Part shown: piece by piece, positions 34,563 through 43,824 of the stretch
Layout: each line of letters starts with the position of its first letter
Numbering within the stretch: position 1 is the first letter of the stretch
Source of the DNA: Synechococcaceae cyanobacterium
Lineage (GTDB): Bacteria > Cyanobacteriota > Cyanobacteriia > PCC-6307 > Cyanobiaceae
Direction of reading: 5' to 3'
DNA: 45,197 bases
Assembly (NCBI GenBank): GCA_947461705.1
Contig: CANHMF010000004.1
Span: 1-45,197, forward strand
Notes under the pieces: model-generated
Told to the model about the DNA's origin: nothing
What the model saw: only the letters and a program-made list of their open reading frames with translations
The model's database searches: none
Program-made: the position numbers and the translations under genes

Positions 34563-37247
34563 ATGGCCACCGTCCGCCTTGCTGACTACCGCCCGGCCCC
34601 CTGCCTGATCGAACGCACGGATCTGCGCGTTCAACTGTTCGCAGACCACAGCCTGGTGGAGGCGGAGCTGGCCTTCGCGCCCAATCCGGCCGGTGAGCCC
34701 GGCCCCCTTGCGCTGCGGGGGGAGGAGCTGGAGCTGCTGGACTTGGCCCTCGATGGCGAGGCGCTGCCCGGGGCGGCCTATCGCCTCGAGCCGGGCCGGC
34801 TGGTGCTGCTGCACCCCCCGGCCCGACCTTTCCGGCTGCGCTCGCGGGTGCGCATCCACCCAGAAACCAACACCACTCTGGAAGGCCTCTATGTGAGTGG
34901 CGGCCTGTTCACCACCCAGTGCGAGGCCGAGGGCTTCCGCCGCATCACCTTCCATCCGGATCGCCCCGATCTGCTCAGTCGCTTTCGGGTGCGGATCGAG
35001 GCTGATCGGGAGAGTTGCCCCGTGCTCCTCTCCAACGGCAACTGCCTGGAAACCGGCGAGCTGTCTGGTGATCCCTCCCGCCACTACGCCATCTGGGACG
35101 ACCCCTTTCCCAAGCCCTCCTACCTGTTTGCCCTGGTGGCGGGCCGGCTGGATGAGGTCCGGGAGGTCTTCACCACCCGCAGCGGCCGCGATGTGCAGTT
35201 GCGGATTCATGTGGAGCCGGGCGATCTGCCCTTCACCGCCCATGCGATGGCCTCGCTGAAGCGCTCGATGGCCTGGGATGAGGAGGTGTATGGCCTGGAG
35301 TACGACCTCGATGAGTTCAATATCGTGGCGGTGCGCCATTTCAATATGGGCGCGATGGAGAATAAGAGCCTCAATATCTTCAACTCCAAGTTGGTGCTCG
35401 CGGATGCCGCCACGGCCACTGATGCGGAGCTCGAGCGGATTGAGAGTGTGATTGCCCATGAGTATTTCCATAACTGGACCGGCAACCGCATCACCTGCCG
35501 TGACTGGTTCCAGCTCTCGCTCAAGGAGGGCCTCACGGTGTTTCGGGATGCCTGCTTTACCGCCGATCTGCATTCGGCTGCCGTGAAACGGATTGAGGAT
35601 GTGTCGCTGCTGCGCAATACCCAGTTCCGTGAGGATGCCGGCCCCACGGCCCATCCGATCCAGCCGGATCACTACCAGGCGATCGACAACTTCTACACCA
35701 CCACCATCTATGAGAAGGGTGCCGAGGTGATCCGCTGTCTCCATACCCTGCTGGGGGAGGAGACGTTCATGCGCGGCATGGCTCTGTATGTGAGCCGTCA
35801 CGATGGCACCGCCGCCACCTGCAACGACTTCGTTCAGGCCATGCAGGATGCCGCCCAGCAGTCCGGCCAGCCCCGCTTCGACTTCCAGCAGTTCCGGCGT
35901 TGGTACGGGCAGGCCGGCACCCCCACCCTGGCAATTCAGCGCCATTGGGATGGTGAGGCCGGCAGCCTCAGCCTCCTGGTGCGTCAGGCCACCCCGGCCA
36001 CCCCGGGCCAGCCCCACAAGGATCCGCTGGTGATTCCCCTGGCCATGGGCCTGGTGGGCCAGGGCGGCGACCCCTTGCCGCTGCGCCTTGCGGGGGAGGG
36101 GGACGCTGAGGCGGCTGCCGCGGTGCTGCCACCGTCCTGGGGGCAGGGCAGCCGTTTGTTGGTGCTGGACCAGCCGGAGCAGAACTTCCAGTTTGTGGGG
36201 CTCGAGCCCCATAGCCATCCGCCGGCCCTCTCGCTGCTGCGGGGTTTCTCGGCGCCGGTGAAGCTGGAGTTGGAGCGCTCCGGCAGCGAGTTGCTGCATC
36301 TGCTCGCCTGCGACAGCGACCCCTTCGCCCGCTGGGATGCCGGCCAGACGCTGCTGCGCCAGGCGGTGCTGGAGCGGGCGGTGGGGCAGCCCAACGATGA
36401 ATTGGAAGCGGGCCTGGTGGCGGCCTTTGAGCGCATCCTGCTGGAGGTGGGGCTCTGCGATGCCAACCGCAGTGCGCTGCTCGCTCTGCCGGGGTTGCCG
36501 GAATTGGAGGATGCCGCCCTGGCGCTGCGCGGCCTGGCGGATCCTCCGGCCCTGTTCCAGGCCTTACTCGATCTGCAGGCCCGCTTTGGCCGTGAGCTGG
36601 AACAGCCTCTGCATCAGAACCTGCAGCGCTGCCGGCAGCAGTGGGGGCTCGCCTGGCCCCAGGGCAACGGCGATCGCCAGCTCACCGGCACGGTCTGGGC
36701 CTGGCGGGTGGCGGCTGGTGATCAGCTCCTGCGGGCCGAGGCCGCTGACGCGGTGATGGGCCCGTCGATGACCCTGGCGCGGGCTGGGCTGCGGGCCCTG
36801 CAGTGCCACGACACCCCTGAGCGCGCCGCCGCCGTGGCGGCGTTCCACGATCGCTGGCAAGACAAGCCGGTGATCCTGGATGCCTGGTTTGGCCTGGAGG
36901 CCGCAGCGCCCTTTGGCGATGGGGTGGCCCGGGTGCGCGGGCTGATGGAGCATCCCCGCTTTGATCCCGCGGCACCGAATTCCCTGCGGGCGGTGCTGGG
37001 CGGCCTGGCCGGCAACGTGCCCGTGTTCCATGCCGTCGATGGCTCGGGCTATCGCTTCATGGCCGAGCAGATCGCTGCGGTGGACCAGCGCAACCCCATC
37101 ACCGCCTCCCGCATGGCCAAGGTGTTCAGCCGCTGGCAGAGCTACGGCCCCGAGCGCAGCCTGCGCATGCGCGAGGCCCTGGAGCAGTTGGCGCTTGCAC
37201 CGCTCTCGCCCAACACCGCCGAGGTGGTGGGCCAATGCCTGGCCTAG
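34563..37247 (+). CDS. pepN: Aminopeptidase N (M1 family)
   Basis: PepN cleaves N-terminal residues from peptides in the cytoplasm. The substrate-binding motif is FNMGAMENKSLNIFNSKL, and the zinc motif is HEYFHNWTGNRITCRDWFQL with His299, His303 and, further on, the third ligand Glu in LSLKEGLTVFRD. Full-length, 894 residues, as in E. coli PepN. Domains follow the usual order: N-terminal beta domain to about 180, catalytic domain to about 430, then a small beta domain and C-terminal helices (LERAVGQPNDELEAGLVAAF and onward). The stop TAG shares the palindrome CTAG with the stop of the convergent GHL10-type gene. Confidence 0.96.
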   Translation: MATVRLADYRPAPCLIERTDLRVQLFADHSLVEAELAFAPNPAGEPGPLALRGEELELLDLALDGEALPGAAYRLEPGRLVLLHPPARPFRLRSRVRIHPETNTTLEGLYVSGGLFTTQCEAEGFRRITFHPDRPDLLSRFRVRIEADRESCPVLLSNGNCLETGELSGDPSRHYAIWDDPFPKPSYLFALVAGRLDEVREVFTTRSGRDVQLRIHVEPGDLPFTAHAMASLKRSMAWDEEVYGLEYDLDEFNIVAVRHFNMGAMENKSLNIFNSKLVLADAATATDAELERIESVIAHEYFHNWTGNRITCRDWFQLSLKEGLTVFRDACFTADLHSAAVKRIEDVSLLRNTQFREDAGPTAHPIQPDHYQAIDNFYTTTIYEKGAEVIRCLHTLLGEETFMRGMALYVSRHDGTAATCNDFVQAMQDAAQQSGQPRFDFQQFRRWYGQAGTPTLAIQRHWDGEAGSLSLLVRQATPATPGQPHKDPLVIPLAMGLVGQGGDPLPLRLAGEGDAEAAAAVLPPSWGQGSRLLVLDQPEQNFQFVGLEPHSHPPALSLLRGFSAPVKLELERSGSELLHLLACDSDPFARWDAGQTLLRQAVLERAVGQPNDELEAGLVAAFERILLEVGLCDANRSALLALPGLPELEDAALALRGLADPPALFQALLDLQARFGRELEQPLHQNLQRCRQQWGLAWPQGNGDRQLTGTVWAWRVAAGDQLLRAEAADAVMGPSMTLARAGLRALQCHDTPERAAAVAAFHDRWQDKPVILDAWFGLEAAAPFGDGVARVRGLMEHPRFDPAAPNSLRAVLGGLAGNVPVFHAVDGSGYRFMAEQIAAVDQRNPITASRMAKVFSRWQSYGPERSLRMREALEQLALAPLSPNTAEVVGQCLA
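36670..36677. repeat. HIP1 palindrome GCGATCGC
   Basis: Exact GCGATCGC in pepN. Confidence 0.7.
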
Positions 37248-38377
37248 CGCTGGCTGCTGGAGTGGGGGAAGGGATCGGGAAACAGGCTGTTGTGCAGTTG
37301 GCGCAATCCCGCCTTGCGGGCCTCGCCCCCTTCAGGGCCGGCATGCAGGCCCCACAGCCCTTCCCAATAGAAGTAGATGACGCCGTGGTTGCGGTCTGCC
37401 GCTAGGCGCACCTTTTGATTCAGGGTGGGGATCGGGGTGGTGCGGCCGCCGAAGCCCGAGAGGATGCCGATCTCCACGGGGATGCCCCAGCTGCTGGCCT
37501 TCACCAGGGCGGGCTGTTGCAGATCCTTGGCGAAGCCCTGGACGGAGTAGGCGTAGTTCTGCACTACCAGCTCCTCGATCAAGCCGCCTAGGGCCCAGAT
37601 TTCCCAGTCCTGCAGCCAGTGGTTGTAGGCGAAGCGAAAGGGGCCTGGTGAGAGGCTCACATAGGGGCTGCCCTGGCCCTTTTGCTTGAGGGTGCTGCGC
37701 AGCTCGCGCAGCAGGCCACTGAGCTGGTGGCGCCGCCAGGTCATCCAGGCGCGATCGGTGTGGTTGTCGGGGGGCTCGCTGCCCTTGTCCTGGCGATAGA
37801 GGGCGCGGGTGTAGGGGTCGTAGCCCAGTTCCACGGGCCAGGCGAAGTGGTCGTCGAGCTGGATGCCGTCCACGCTGCAGCGCTGCACGATCTCGCCGAT
37901 CAGGCCGATGAAGCGCTGGCGGACGCCGGGATGGGCCGGGTTGAGCCACACCATGGGCTTGCCATGCATGATCACGTCGGTGCTGCCGTCGCGCTTCTGC
38001 AGCACCCACTCGGGGTTCTGGCGCACCACGGCCGCCTCGGCCGGTTCCATGAGCCCGTACTCGAACCAGGGGATCACCTTGAGACCCTGGCGATGGGCCG
38101 CCTGGGTCATGCGGCAGATGGGATCGAAGCCCGGGTTGGCCTTCGCCAGGGCTGGCTCCATCGGTGCCCAGCGGCTGCGATGGAAGGTGGCACCGCGGCT
38201 CCACACGTTGGGATAGAGGGTGTTGAAGCCGGCGGCCGCCAACTCCGCCACGGCGCGATCGATGCGCGTTGGCTCGTAGTAAAGGGGGCTGGGGCTGTTG
38301 GTGAGCCACACCCCAACCCGCCGCTGGGCTGCACGCCCCTCGAGGGCCCCAAGGGCCTGCAGGCCCGTGGTGAGCAC
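37244..38377 (-). CDS. GHL10-type glycoside hydrolase (putative exported)
   Basis: The enzyme resembles GHL10 (DUF187): RRVGVWLTNSPSPLYYEPTR, AVAELAAAGFNTLYPNVWSR, RWAPMEPALAKANPGFDP, and the acidic core VDGIQLDDHFAWPVELGY, followed by YVSLSPGPFRFAYNHWLQDW. These features suggest hydrolysis of a polysaccharide; the substrate is not known. The first ATG/GTG/TTG in frame is GTG 38377, which begins in the middle of a hydrophobic stretch. Reading upstream gives LTIRLKRALPALLTLVLTTG, a complete signal peptide, but no standard start lies there: only ATT (38416) and CTG codons. The true start may be non-standard. It lies 86 bases downstream of prs. Confidence 0.8.
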   Translation of the reverse strand: MLTTGLQALGALEGRAAQRRVGVWLTNSPSPLYYEPTRIDRAVAELAAAGFNTLYPNVWSRGATFHRSRWAPMEPALAKANPGFDPICRMTQAAHRQGLKVIPWFEYGLMEPAEAAVVRQNPEWVLQKRDGSTDVIMHGKPMVWLNPAHPGVRQRFIGLIGEIVQRCSVDGIQLDDHFAWPVELGYDPYTRALYRQDKGSEPPDNHTDRAWMTWRRHQLSGLLRELRSTLKQKGQGSPYVSLSPGPFRFAYNHWLQDWEIWALGGLIEELVVQNYAYSVQGFAKDLQQPALVKASSWGIPVEIGILSGFGGRTTPIPTLNQKVRLAADRNHGVIYFYWEGLWGLHAGPEGGEARKAGLRQLHNSLFPDPFPHSSSQR

Positions 38378-38463
38378 CAGCGTGAGCAGGGCCGGCAGGG
38401 CCCGTTTCAGGCGAATGGTGAGGGGGAAGGGATGGGACAGAGCCGGATCCGGCGCGGAGCGCT

Positions 38464-39459
38464 TCAGCGGAACATCGAGCTCACGGAGCTCTCCTCGTGG
38501 ATGCGCCAGATGGCCTCGCCGAGCATGTTGGCCACGGACAGCACCTGCAGTTGGGGGAAGCGGCGTTCCTCGGTCAGGGGGATCGAGTTGGTCACAATCA
38601 CTTCCTCAAACAGCCCCTGTTCGGACAGGCGCTCCACCGCCGGAGGCGAGAACACGGCGTGGGTGGCGCAGGCCAGCACGCGGGTGGCACCGCGCTGCCG
38701 CAGCAGCCGGGCACCGGCGCAGATGGTGCCGCCGGTGTCGATCATGTCGTCAATCAGGATCGCCGTCTTGCCGGCCACATCACCGATCACCGTGAGGCTC
38801 TCGGCCACGTTGTGCCCGGAGCGGCGCTTGTCGATGATGGCCAAGGGGGCATCGTTCATCTTCTTGGCGAAGGCGCGGGCCCGGGCCACACCGCCCACGT
38901 CTGGCGATACCACCACCACGTCGCCGAAGTCGCGGCCTGCCAGGTAATCCACCAGTACGGGCGACCCGTAGATGTGGTCGCAGGGGATGTCGAAATAGCC
39001 CTGAATCTGGGCGGAGTGCAGGTCCATCGCCAGTACCCGGTCCACGCCGGACTTGGCCAGCAGGTTGGCCACCAGCTTGGCGGTGATCGACTCGCGCCCT
39101 GCGGTCTTGCGGTCGGCGCGGGCGTAGCCGTAGTAGGGGATCACGGCGGTGATCTGGCGTGCCGAGGCCCGCTTGCAGGCGTCCACCATGATCAGCAGCT
39201 CCATCAGGTGGTCGTTCACCGGAGCGCAGGTGGGCTGAATCAGGAACACGTCGCAGCCGCGGATCGATTCCTGGATCTGGATGTAGAGCTCGCCGTCGGC
39301 GAAGCGCTTGATCACCCGAGGGCCATCGGGCACGCCCAGATAGGCGCCGATTTCCCGGGCCAGAGCTTGGTTGGCGGTGCCACTGAACAGCCGCAGCCTG
39401 CGGGTGTCGTGGGGCACGCTCGCCTGTTCGACCCGTTCTGCGGTCAGGAAACTGGTCAC
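38464..39459 (-). CDS. prs: Ribose-phosphate pyrophosphokinase
   Basis: Prs makes PRPP from ribose-5-phosphate and ATP for nucleotide, histidine and tryptophan synthesis. The visible signatures are RLFSGTANQALAREIGAYLG, RFADGELYIQIQESIRGCDV, YYGYARADRKTAGRESITA, DLHSAQIQGYFDIPCDH and the PRPP site VVVSPDVGGVARARAFAKKM with AILIDDMIDTGGTI. The GTG at 39459 (VTSFLTAERVEQ) gives 331 residues, the usual length; the frame to 39546 has no coding character and overlaps the divergent gene. The next gene on the same strand is the GHL10-type gene. Confidence 0.96.
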   Translation of the reverse strand: MTSFLTAERVEQASVPHDTRRLRLFSGTANQALAREIGAYLGVPDGPRVIKRFADGELYIQIQESIRGCDVFLIQPTCAPVNDHLMELLIMVDACKRASARQITAVIPYYGYARADRKTAGRESITAKLVANLLAKSGVDRVLAMDLHSAQIQGYFDIPCDHIYGSPVLVDYLAGRDFGDVVVVSPDVGGVARARAFAKKMNDAPLAIIDKRRSGHNVAESLTVIGDVAGKTAILIDDMIDTGGTICAGARLLRQRGATRVLACATHAVFSPPAVERLSEQGLFEEVIVTNSIPLTEERRFPQLQVLSVANMLGEAIWRIHEESSVSSMFR

Positions 39460-39528
39460 GGCGGCCGCTGGCGTGATCGGTTGAGACCCGATCGTAGAAG
39501 CCGCTCGGTTCCCAGGCTGCAAATCACC

Positions 39529-40071
39529 ATGAAGAGTTCCCAGCACTGGCCGGGGCCCGGGCTTGTTTTGGTGGCGCCCGCAGGTCTGTCAGCAGCAGCC
39601 GACCAGGCCCTGGCCCAGCTGCTGCAGCTGGAGTGTCTGCCGCCGCTTCAGGATCCCCAGGCTGATCCCACCATCGCCCTGGCGGCGTTGGCCGAACGGT
39701 CTGACCCAGCGGCCTGGTTGCAGCCCCTGGGGCTCGATCCCGGGGCCTGGTTGGGCCCGGGTGGTGGTTGGGCCGATGCCCTCGGGGCCTGGCGCCAGCC
39801 CACGCTGCTGGTGGTGCCGGAAGCGGCCGCCGGCTCGGGCCCTGCCGCTGCCTACCGGGCCTTGCTGGCCATGGCTGGAGTGCCGCTGGTGGGCCTGGTG
39901 CAGTGGGGCGGTGCGTGGCGGCCTGGCGAGCGGCGCTCTGATGGCTTGCCCTGGCTGGGCTGGCTACCCCAGGCGGATAGCGAGGCCGATCAGGCGGACC
40001 TGGCGGCCCTGCGCCACCACTGCCTGGTGCGCTGGCAGGCCCTGGCGGAGCTTCAGTTGGGCCAGGGTTGA
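39529..40071 (+). CDS. Hypothetical protein, 180 aa
   Basis: The product starts MKSSQHWPGPGLVLVAPAGL and is rich in Ala, Leu, Pro and Trp. A run of alpha/beta-like segments is seen: LVLVAPAGLSAAADQALAQL, TLLVVPEAAAGSGPAAAYRA and AMAGVPLVGLVQWGGAWRPG. The repeated hydrophobic strands followed by Gly/Ala turns suggest a nucleotide-binding-like fold, but I see no P-loop and recognise no family. It is divergent from prs and its end overlaps the LCP-family gene by 19 bases, tail to tail. Confidence 0.6.
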   Translation: MKSSQHWPGPGLVLVAPAGLSAAADQALAQLLQLECLPPLQDPQADPTIALAALAERSDPAAWLQPLGLDPGAWLGPGGGWADALGAWRQPTLLVVPEAAAGSGPAAAYRALLAMAGVPLVGLVQWGGAWRPGERRSDGLPWLGWLPQADSEADQADLAALRHHCLVRWQALAELQLGQG

Positions 40072-41000
40072 TCCCGGACCTCAGGGGCGAGTTGCCGCAG
40101 GGGATCTCCCGGCTTCAGCGGGGGCTTCAGGGGCAGGCTGCGGAAGCGCACGGGCTCGCTCTGCTGCAGGGCCGCCGCTAACAGGCTCAGCACCTCACCC
40201 TGGCTGAGGTTCGTGTCCACCTGGTTCTGGAGCCTGGCGATCAGGCTGGGCAGCTGCTGCAGTTGCTGCGGGTGGCCCATCTGCTTGAGCAGGCTCTCCA
40301 CGGCCAGCTGCTGCCGCTCACGCCGTCCCTCTTCCCCGCGCTCCTTGTCGCGGAAGCGCAACAGCTGTTCCAGCTGTTGCCCCCCCAGCCATTGCAGACC
40401 GCCCTCCAGCCTGATCGTCAGCTTCTGGGCCTTGTCGGTGTAGTTCATGGTGCGGTCCGGGGCGATCTCTACCCGGCCCAGGTCGTCCACCAGGCTGCGC
40501 AGGGCGCTGCGGGGCAGCACCACATAGCGCTCCGGTTGCCCCTGCGGCAAGCCCACCAGCGCGGCCGCCGCGCCGGCCACCAGGGCCGGGCCGCCGCGGC
40601 GGTAGAGGCTGCCCAGGGCCACAGGCTTCTGATCGCCCGGCAGCTGCACGGCGGTCTCGATGGGGAGGGTCAGCACCTGCACGGACCCCTTCGGGTTCAC
40701 CTGCACCAGCAGCAGGGCATCGCTGTTGGCCGGACCCAGAGGTGCCGCGTCGTTGCGCACCGTGCCAGGGCGATCGGCATCGGAGCCGATCAGCAGAACG
40801 GTGATGGCCTGGCTTGGCACCTCCGCCAGGCCCTTCGCGGTGGGGATGTCCTCTGGCTTGGCGGCCCGATCCGCTTCGGGCCACAGCAGGTTCACGGTTC
40901 CCACGCCGGCGGTTATCCCGAGGCCTGCGGCCAGCAGGCGCAGGGCGAGGCGCCGACGCGAGCCACGTGGGGTTTTGGGCCTTTCCCCTTGGGGGACCAT
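40053..41000 (-). CDS. LCP (LytR-CpsA-Psr) family protein
   Basis: The N terminus has a cytoplasmic stretch, then a single membrane helix (LALRLLAAGLGITAGVGTVN), then an extracytoplasmic LCP domain: VPSQAITVLLIGSDADRPGT, NSDALLLVQVNPKGSVQVLT, ETAVQLPGDQKPVALGSLYR, and the conserved LLRFRDKERGEEGRRERQQ. LCP enzymes transfer polyprenyl-diphosphate-linked glycopolymers to the cell wall or capsule. The ATG at 41000 is chosen over 41090; the 30 extra residues there lack the usual features. It overlaps the end of the 180-residue gene and is divergent from bciB. Confidence 0.87.
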   Translation of the reverse strand: MVPQGERPKTPRGSRRRLALRLLAAGLGITAGVGTVNLLWPEADRAAKPEDIPTAKGLAEVPSQAITVLLIGSDADRPGTVRNDAAPLGPANSDALLLVQVNPKGSVQVLTLPIETAVQLPGDQKPVALGSLYRRGGPALVAGAAAALVGLPQGQPERYVVLPRSALRSLVDDLGRVEIAPDRTMNYTDKAQKLTIRLEGGLQWLGGQQLEQLLRFRDKERGEEGRRERQQLAVESLLKQMGHPQQLQQLPSLIARLQNQVDTNLSQGEVLSLLAAALQQSEPVRFRSLPLKPPLKPGDPLRQLAPEVRDQPWPN

Positions 41001-41116
41001 GGCGCGCCGGGCAGTGGAAAATCGACTCACTTTGACGCAGCTGTTGCGTTTTGCCCTGGCCAGGCCGTTGAGGCCGATAGGTTGATGCATCCGGATTGGC
41101 CTGCAGGCCCACCCCG

Positions 41117-42328
41117 TTGACTTCCGCCCCCTCTCCCCAGCTCGCTCCCCACGAGCGCGCCAAGCCTCTGGCCAAGGGCAGCACCTACCCCGCCAAGGAT
41201 CTGTGCAGCCAGTGCGGCCTGTGCGATAGCCGCTGGGTGGCCTACGTGAAGGACGCGTGCGCCTTCCTTCACCAGCGCGTCGAGGCGATGGAAACGGCGG
41301 CCCATGGCCGCAGCCGCAATCTCGACAACGAGGACGAGCTCTATTTCGGCGTGCAGCAGCGCATGTTCAGTGCTCGCCTGGCTCAGCCCATCGAGGGGGC
41401 CCAGTGGACCGGCATCGTGAGTCGCCTCGGCGTGCGGGCCCTGGAAACAGGCTTGGTGGATGCGGTGCTGTGCGTGGGCCAGAGCGAGCACGACCGCTTC
41501 ACGCCGGTGCCGGTGCTGGCCCGCACGCCGGAGCAGGTACTGGCGGCACGGGTGAACAAGCCCACGCTCTCGCCGAATCTGGAGGTGCTGGAGCAGTTGC
41601 CCGGCAGTGGCATCAAGCGCCTGCTGGCCATCGGCGTGGGCTGCCAGATCCAGGCCCTGCGGGCCGTGCAGCCCACCCTGCCGCTCGAGCAGCTCTATGT
41701 GCTGGGGCTCCCCTGCGTGGACAACGTGAGCCGCGACGGACTGCAGACCTTTCTCGAGAGCACCGTGAGCTCCCCGGACACGGTGGTGCATTACGAGTTC
41801 ATGCAGGATTTCCGCATCCACTTCCGCCACAGCGACGGCCGCGAGGAAACCGTGCCGTTCTTCGGTCTGGATACCCCCAGGCTCAAGGACGTGTTTGCAC
41901 CCAGCTGCCTCAGTTGCTTCGATTACACCAACGCCGGAGCCGATCTGGTGGTGGGCTACATGGGAGCCACTTTCGGGCGCCAATGGATCACCGTGCGCAA
42001 CCCCAGGGGCCAGCAGCTGCTGGATCTGGTGGAGGCGGAGCTGGATGTGGCCCCGGTGATCAGCCGTGGCGACCGCAAGGCTGCCGTGCAGCAGGGCATT
42101 GAGGCCTACGACAAAGCGCTCAAGCTGCCCATGTGGCTGGCTCAGTTGATCGGTGTGGTCGTGCAGCGCTTTGGCCCCCAGGGGCTCGAATACGGCCGTT
42201 TCTCGATCGACTCCCACTTCACCCGCAACGCCCTGTGGCTGCGCCGCAACCATCCGGGCAAGGCCGAAGCCCACATCCCCGCCTTCGCCAAGAAGATCAT
42301 CAGCCGCTACCGGCTGCCCAAGATTTGA
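41117..42328 (+). CDS. bciB: Divinyl chlorophyllide a 8-vinyl-reductase (ferredoxin type)
   Basis: This F420-hydrogenase beta-like flavoprotein reduces the 8-vinyl group of divinyl (proto)chlorophyllide, using ferredoxin. The N-terminal 4Fe-4S motif CSQCGLCDSRWVAYVKDACA closely matches the family, as do NEDELYFGVQQRMFSARL, GAQWTGIVSRLGVRALETGL, LPCVDNVSRDGLQTFLES and SCLSCFDYTNAGADLVVGYM with a further CxxC. About 403 residues. Two TTG starts are possible, 41096 and 41117; I take the shorter. The stop overlaps the TTG of malQ (TTGA). The related 7-hydroxymethyl chlorophyll reductase is an alternative reading, less likely in cyanobacteria. Confidence 0.86.
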   Translation: MTSAPSPQLAPHERAKPLAKGSTYPAKDLCSQCGLCDSRWVAYVKDACAFLHQRVEAMETAAHGRSRNLDNEDELYFGVQQRMFSARLAQPIEGAQWTGIVSRLGVRALETGLVDAVLCVGQSEHDRFTPVPVLARTPEQVLAARVNKPTLSPNLEVLEQLPGSGIKRLLAIGVGCQIQALRAVQPTLPLEQLYVLGLPCVDNVSRDGLQTFLESTVSSPDTVVHYEFMQDFRIHFRHSDGREETVPFFGLDTPRLKDVFAPSCLSCFDYTNAGADLVVGYMGATFGRQWITVRNPRGQQLLDLVEAELDVAPVISRGDRKAAVQQGIEAYDKALKLPMWLAQLIGVVVQRFGPQGLEYGRFSIDSHFTRNALWLRRNHPGKAEAHIPAFAKKIISRYRLPKI

Positions 42329-43824
42329 CCAGCCCTGCCCGCCGCTGCGGCGTTCTCCTGCATCCCACTGCCCTGCCGGGCACCCCCGCGTCCGGCAGCT
42401 TCGGCGCCGCCGCTGAGCAGTGGATCGATGCCCTGGCGCGCCAGGGCATCCATGTGTGGCAGCTGCTGCCCCTGGCGCCGCCGGATGGCACGGGCTCGCC
42501 CTACAGCTCCCCCAGTGGGTTTGCCCTGAACTCCTGGTTCCTGGATGGCGACCGGCTCGTGGCTGATGGCCTGCTCGAAGCGGGCGATCTGGAGGCTCTG
42601 CCTCGCGATGGAGCCAGCGATCGGCTGGATCTCCACCTGGCCAACCGTCGGGCCGAGGTGCTGGGTGCGCTGTTGCTGCAGCGCTGGCCCTCCCGTGGCA
42701 CGGAGTGGCACGAGGCCTTCGAGCAGTGGCGCGGCCAGCAGGACTGGTTGTTGGATCACTGCCGCTTCATGGTGTTGCGCCGCCTGCATGGCCAGACCCC
42801 CTGGTGGCAATGGCCGGCTCCGCTGGTGCGCCGCAGCCGCCGTGCCCTGGCGGCCCTCGACCGCGATCACGCCGATGGGCTGCTCCAGGAAGCCCTGGTG
42901 CAGTGGCAACTGCAGTTGCAGTGGCAGCGCCTGATGGATCGGGCCCGCAGCCGCGGCGTCCAGCTGGTGGGCGATCTGCCCTTCTATGTGGCCCACGACA
43001 GTGCCGATGTCTGGAGCCATCGCCGCCTGTTCTCCGTGCGTGCTTCAGGCGTTCTGGTGACCCAGAGCGGCGTGCCGCCCGACTATTTCGCCGCCACCGG
43101 CCAGCTCTGGGGCACCCCCGTGTACCGCTGGGCCCTGCACAGACTGACGCGCTTCCGCTGGTGGGTCCGGCGTCTCCAGCGCCAGCTGGAGCTCTATGAC
43201 CTACTGCGTCTCGACCACTTCCGCGCCCTGGATGCGGCCTGGTTGGTGCCCGGAACGGACCCCACGGCCGAGCATGGCGTCTGGCATCGCTCTCCTGGCC
43301 GGGCGCTGCTGGAGCGCCTGCGCCGCCACCTGGCGGGCGGCCACCTTCCCCTGATCGCCGAGGATCTCGGGGTGATCACCGCCGGGGTGGAAGCCCTGCG
43401 CGATCACTACGCACTGCCGGGCATGAAGATCCTTCAATTCGCCTTCGACGGCTCTGGAGACAACCCCTACCTGCCGGAGAACTATCGGGGCAGCAACTGG
43501 GTCGTGTACACCGGCACCCATGACAATGCCACCTGCATCGGCTGGTGGCAGTCCCTCAGCGACGACGAGCGCCGCCGGGTGGAAGAACGTCTGGGTAGGG
43601 CCGTGCAGGCCCCCGGCTGGCAGCTGCTGGAGTTCGCCCTGCAGTCGTCGGCTGATCTGGCGGTGGTGCCCCTGCAGGATCTGCTCAACCTGGGCGATGA
43701 GGCCCGCTTCAACACCCCTGGCACCGCCACCGGCAATTGGCAGTGGCGGCTGCATGGTTCGATCGCCTCGCTGGATGGAGCTCTGCAGGGCCTCGGGGAG
43801 ATGGCCCGGCGTTACGGCCGCTGA
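42325..43824 (+). CDS. malQ: 4-alpha-glucanotransferase
   Basis: MalQ moves glucan chains between maltooligosaccharides in glycogen breakdown. GH77 landmarks: CGVLLHPTALPGTPASGSFG, QLLPLAPPDGTGSPYSSPSG, GVQLVGDLPFYVAHDSADVW, LLRLDHFRALDAAWLVPGTD (Asp nucleophile), LIAEDLGVITAGVEAL (Glu acid/base), and YTGTHDNATCIGWWQ (third Asp). 499 residues is standard. It begins at a TTG within the TGA stop region of bciB (TTGA), so it is probably translationally coupled. Its stop overlaps the convergent RodZ-like gene by 13 bases. Confidence 0.95.
   Translation: MTSPARRCGVLLHPTALPGTPASGSFGAAAEQWIDALARQGIHVWQLLPLAPPDGTGSPYSSPSGFALNSWFLDGDRLVADGLLEAGDLEALPRDGASDRLDLHLANRRAEVLGALLLQRWPSRGTEWHEAFEQWRGQQDWLLDHCRFMVLRRLHGQTPWWQWPAPLVRRSRRALAALDRDHADGLLQEALVQWQLQLQWQRLMDRARSRGVQLVGDLPFYVAHDSADVWSHRRLFSVRASGVLVTQSGVPPDYFAATGQLWGTPVYRWALHRLTRFRWWVRRLQRQLELYDLLRLDHFRALDAAWLVPGTDPTAEHGVWHRSPGRALLERLRRHLAGGHLPLIAEDLGVITAGVEALRDHYALPGMKILQFAFDGSGDNPYLPENYRGSNWVVYTGTHDNATCIGWWQSLSDDERRRVEERLGRAVQAPGWQLLEFALQSSADLAVVPLQDLLNLGDEARFNTPGTATGNWQWRLHGSIASLDGALQGLGEMARRYGR

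Noticed and set aside
33942..36299. A 785-residue open frame antisense to pepN, and similar long antisense frames at 2977-4371 (leuA), 17790-19286 (7TM-HD gene) and 21550-22953 (helicase).
   Set aside because: High GC content removes stop codons from antisense frames; these translations are rich in His, Gln and Gly and show no domain, while the sense frames hold clear families.
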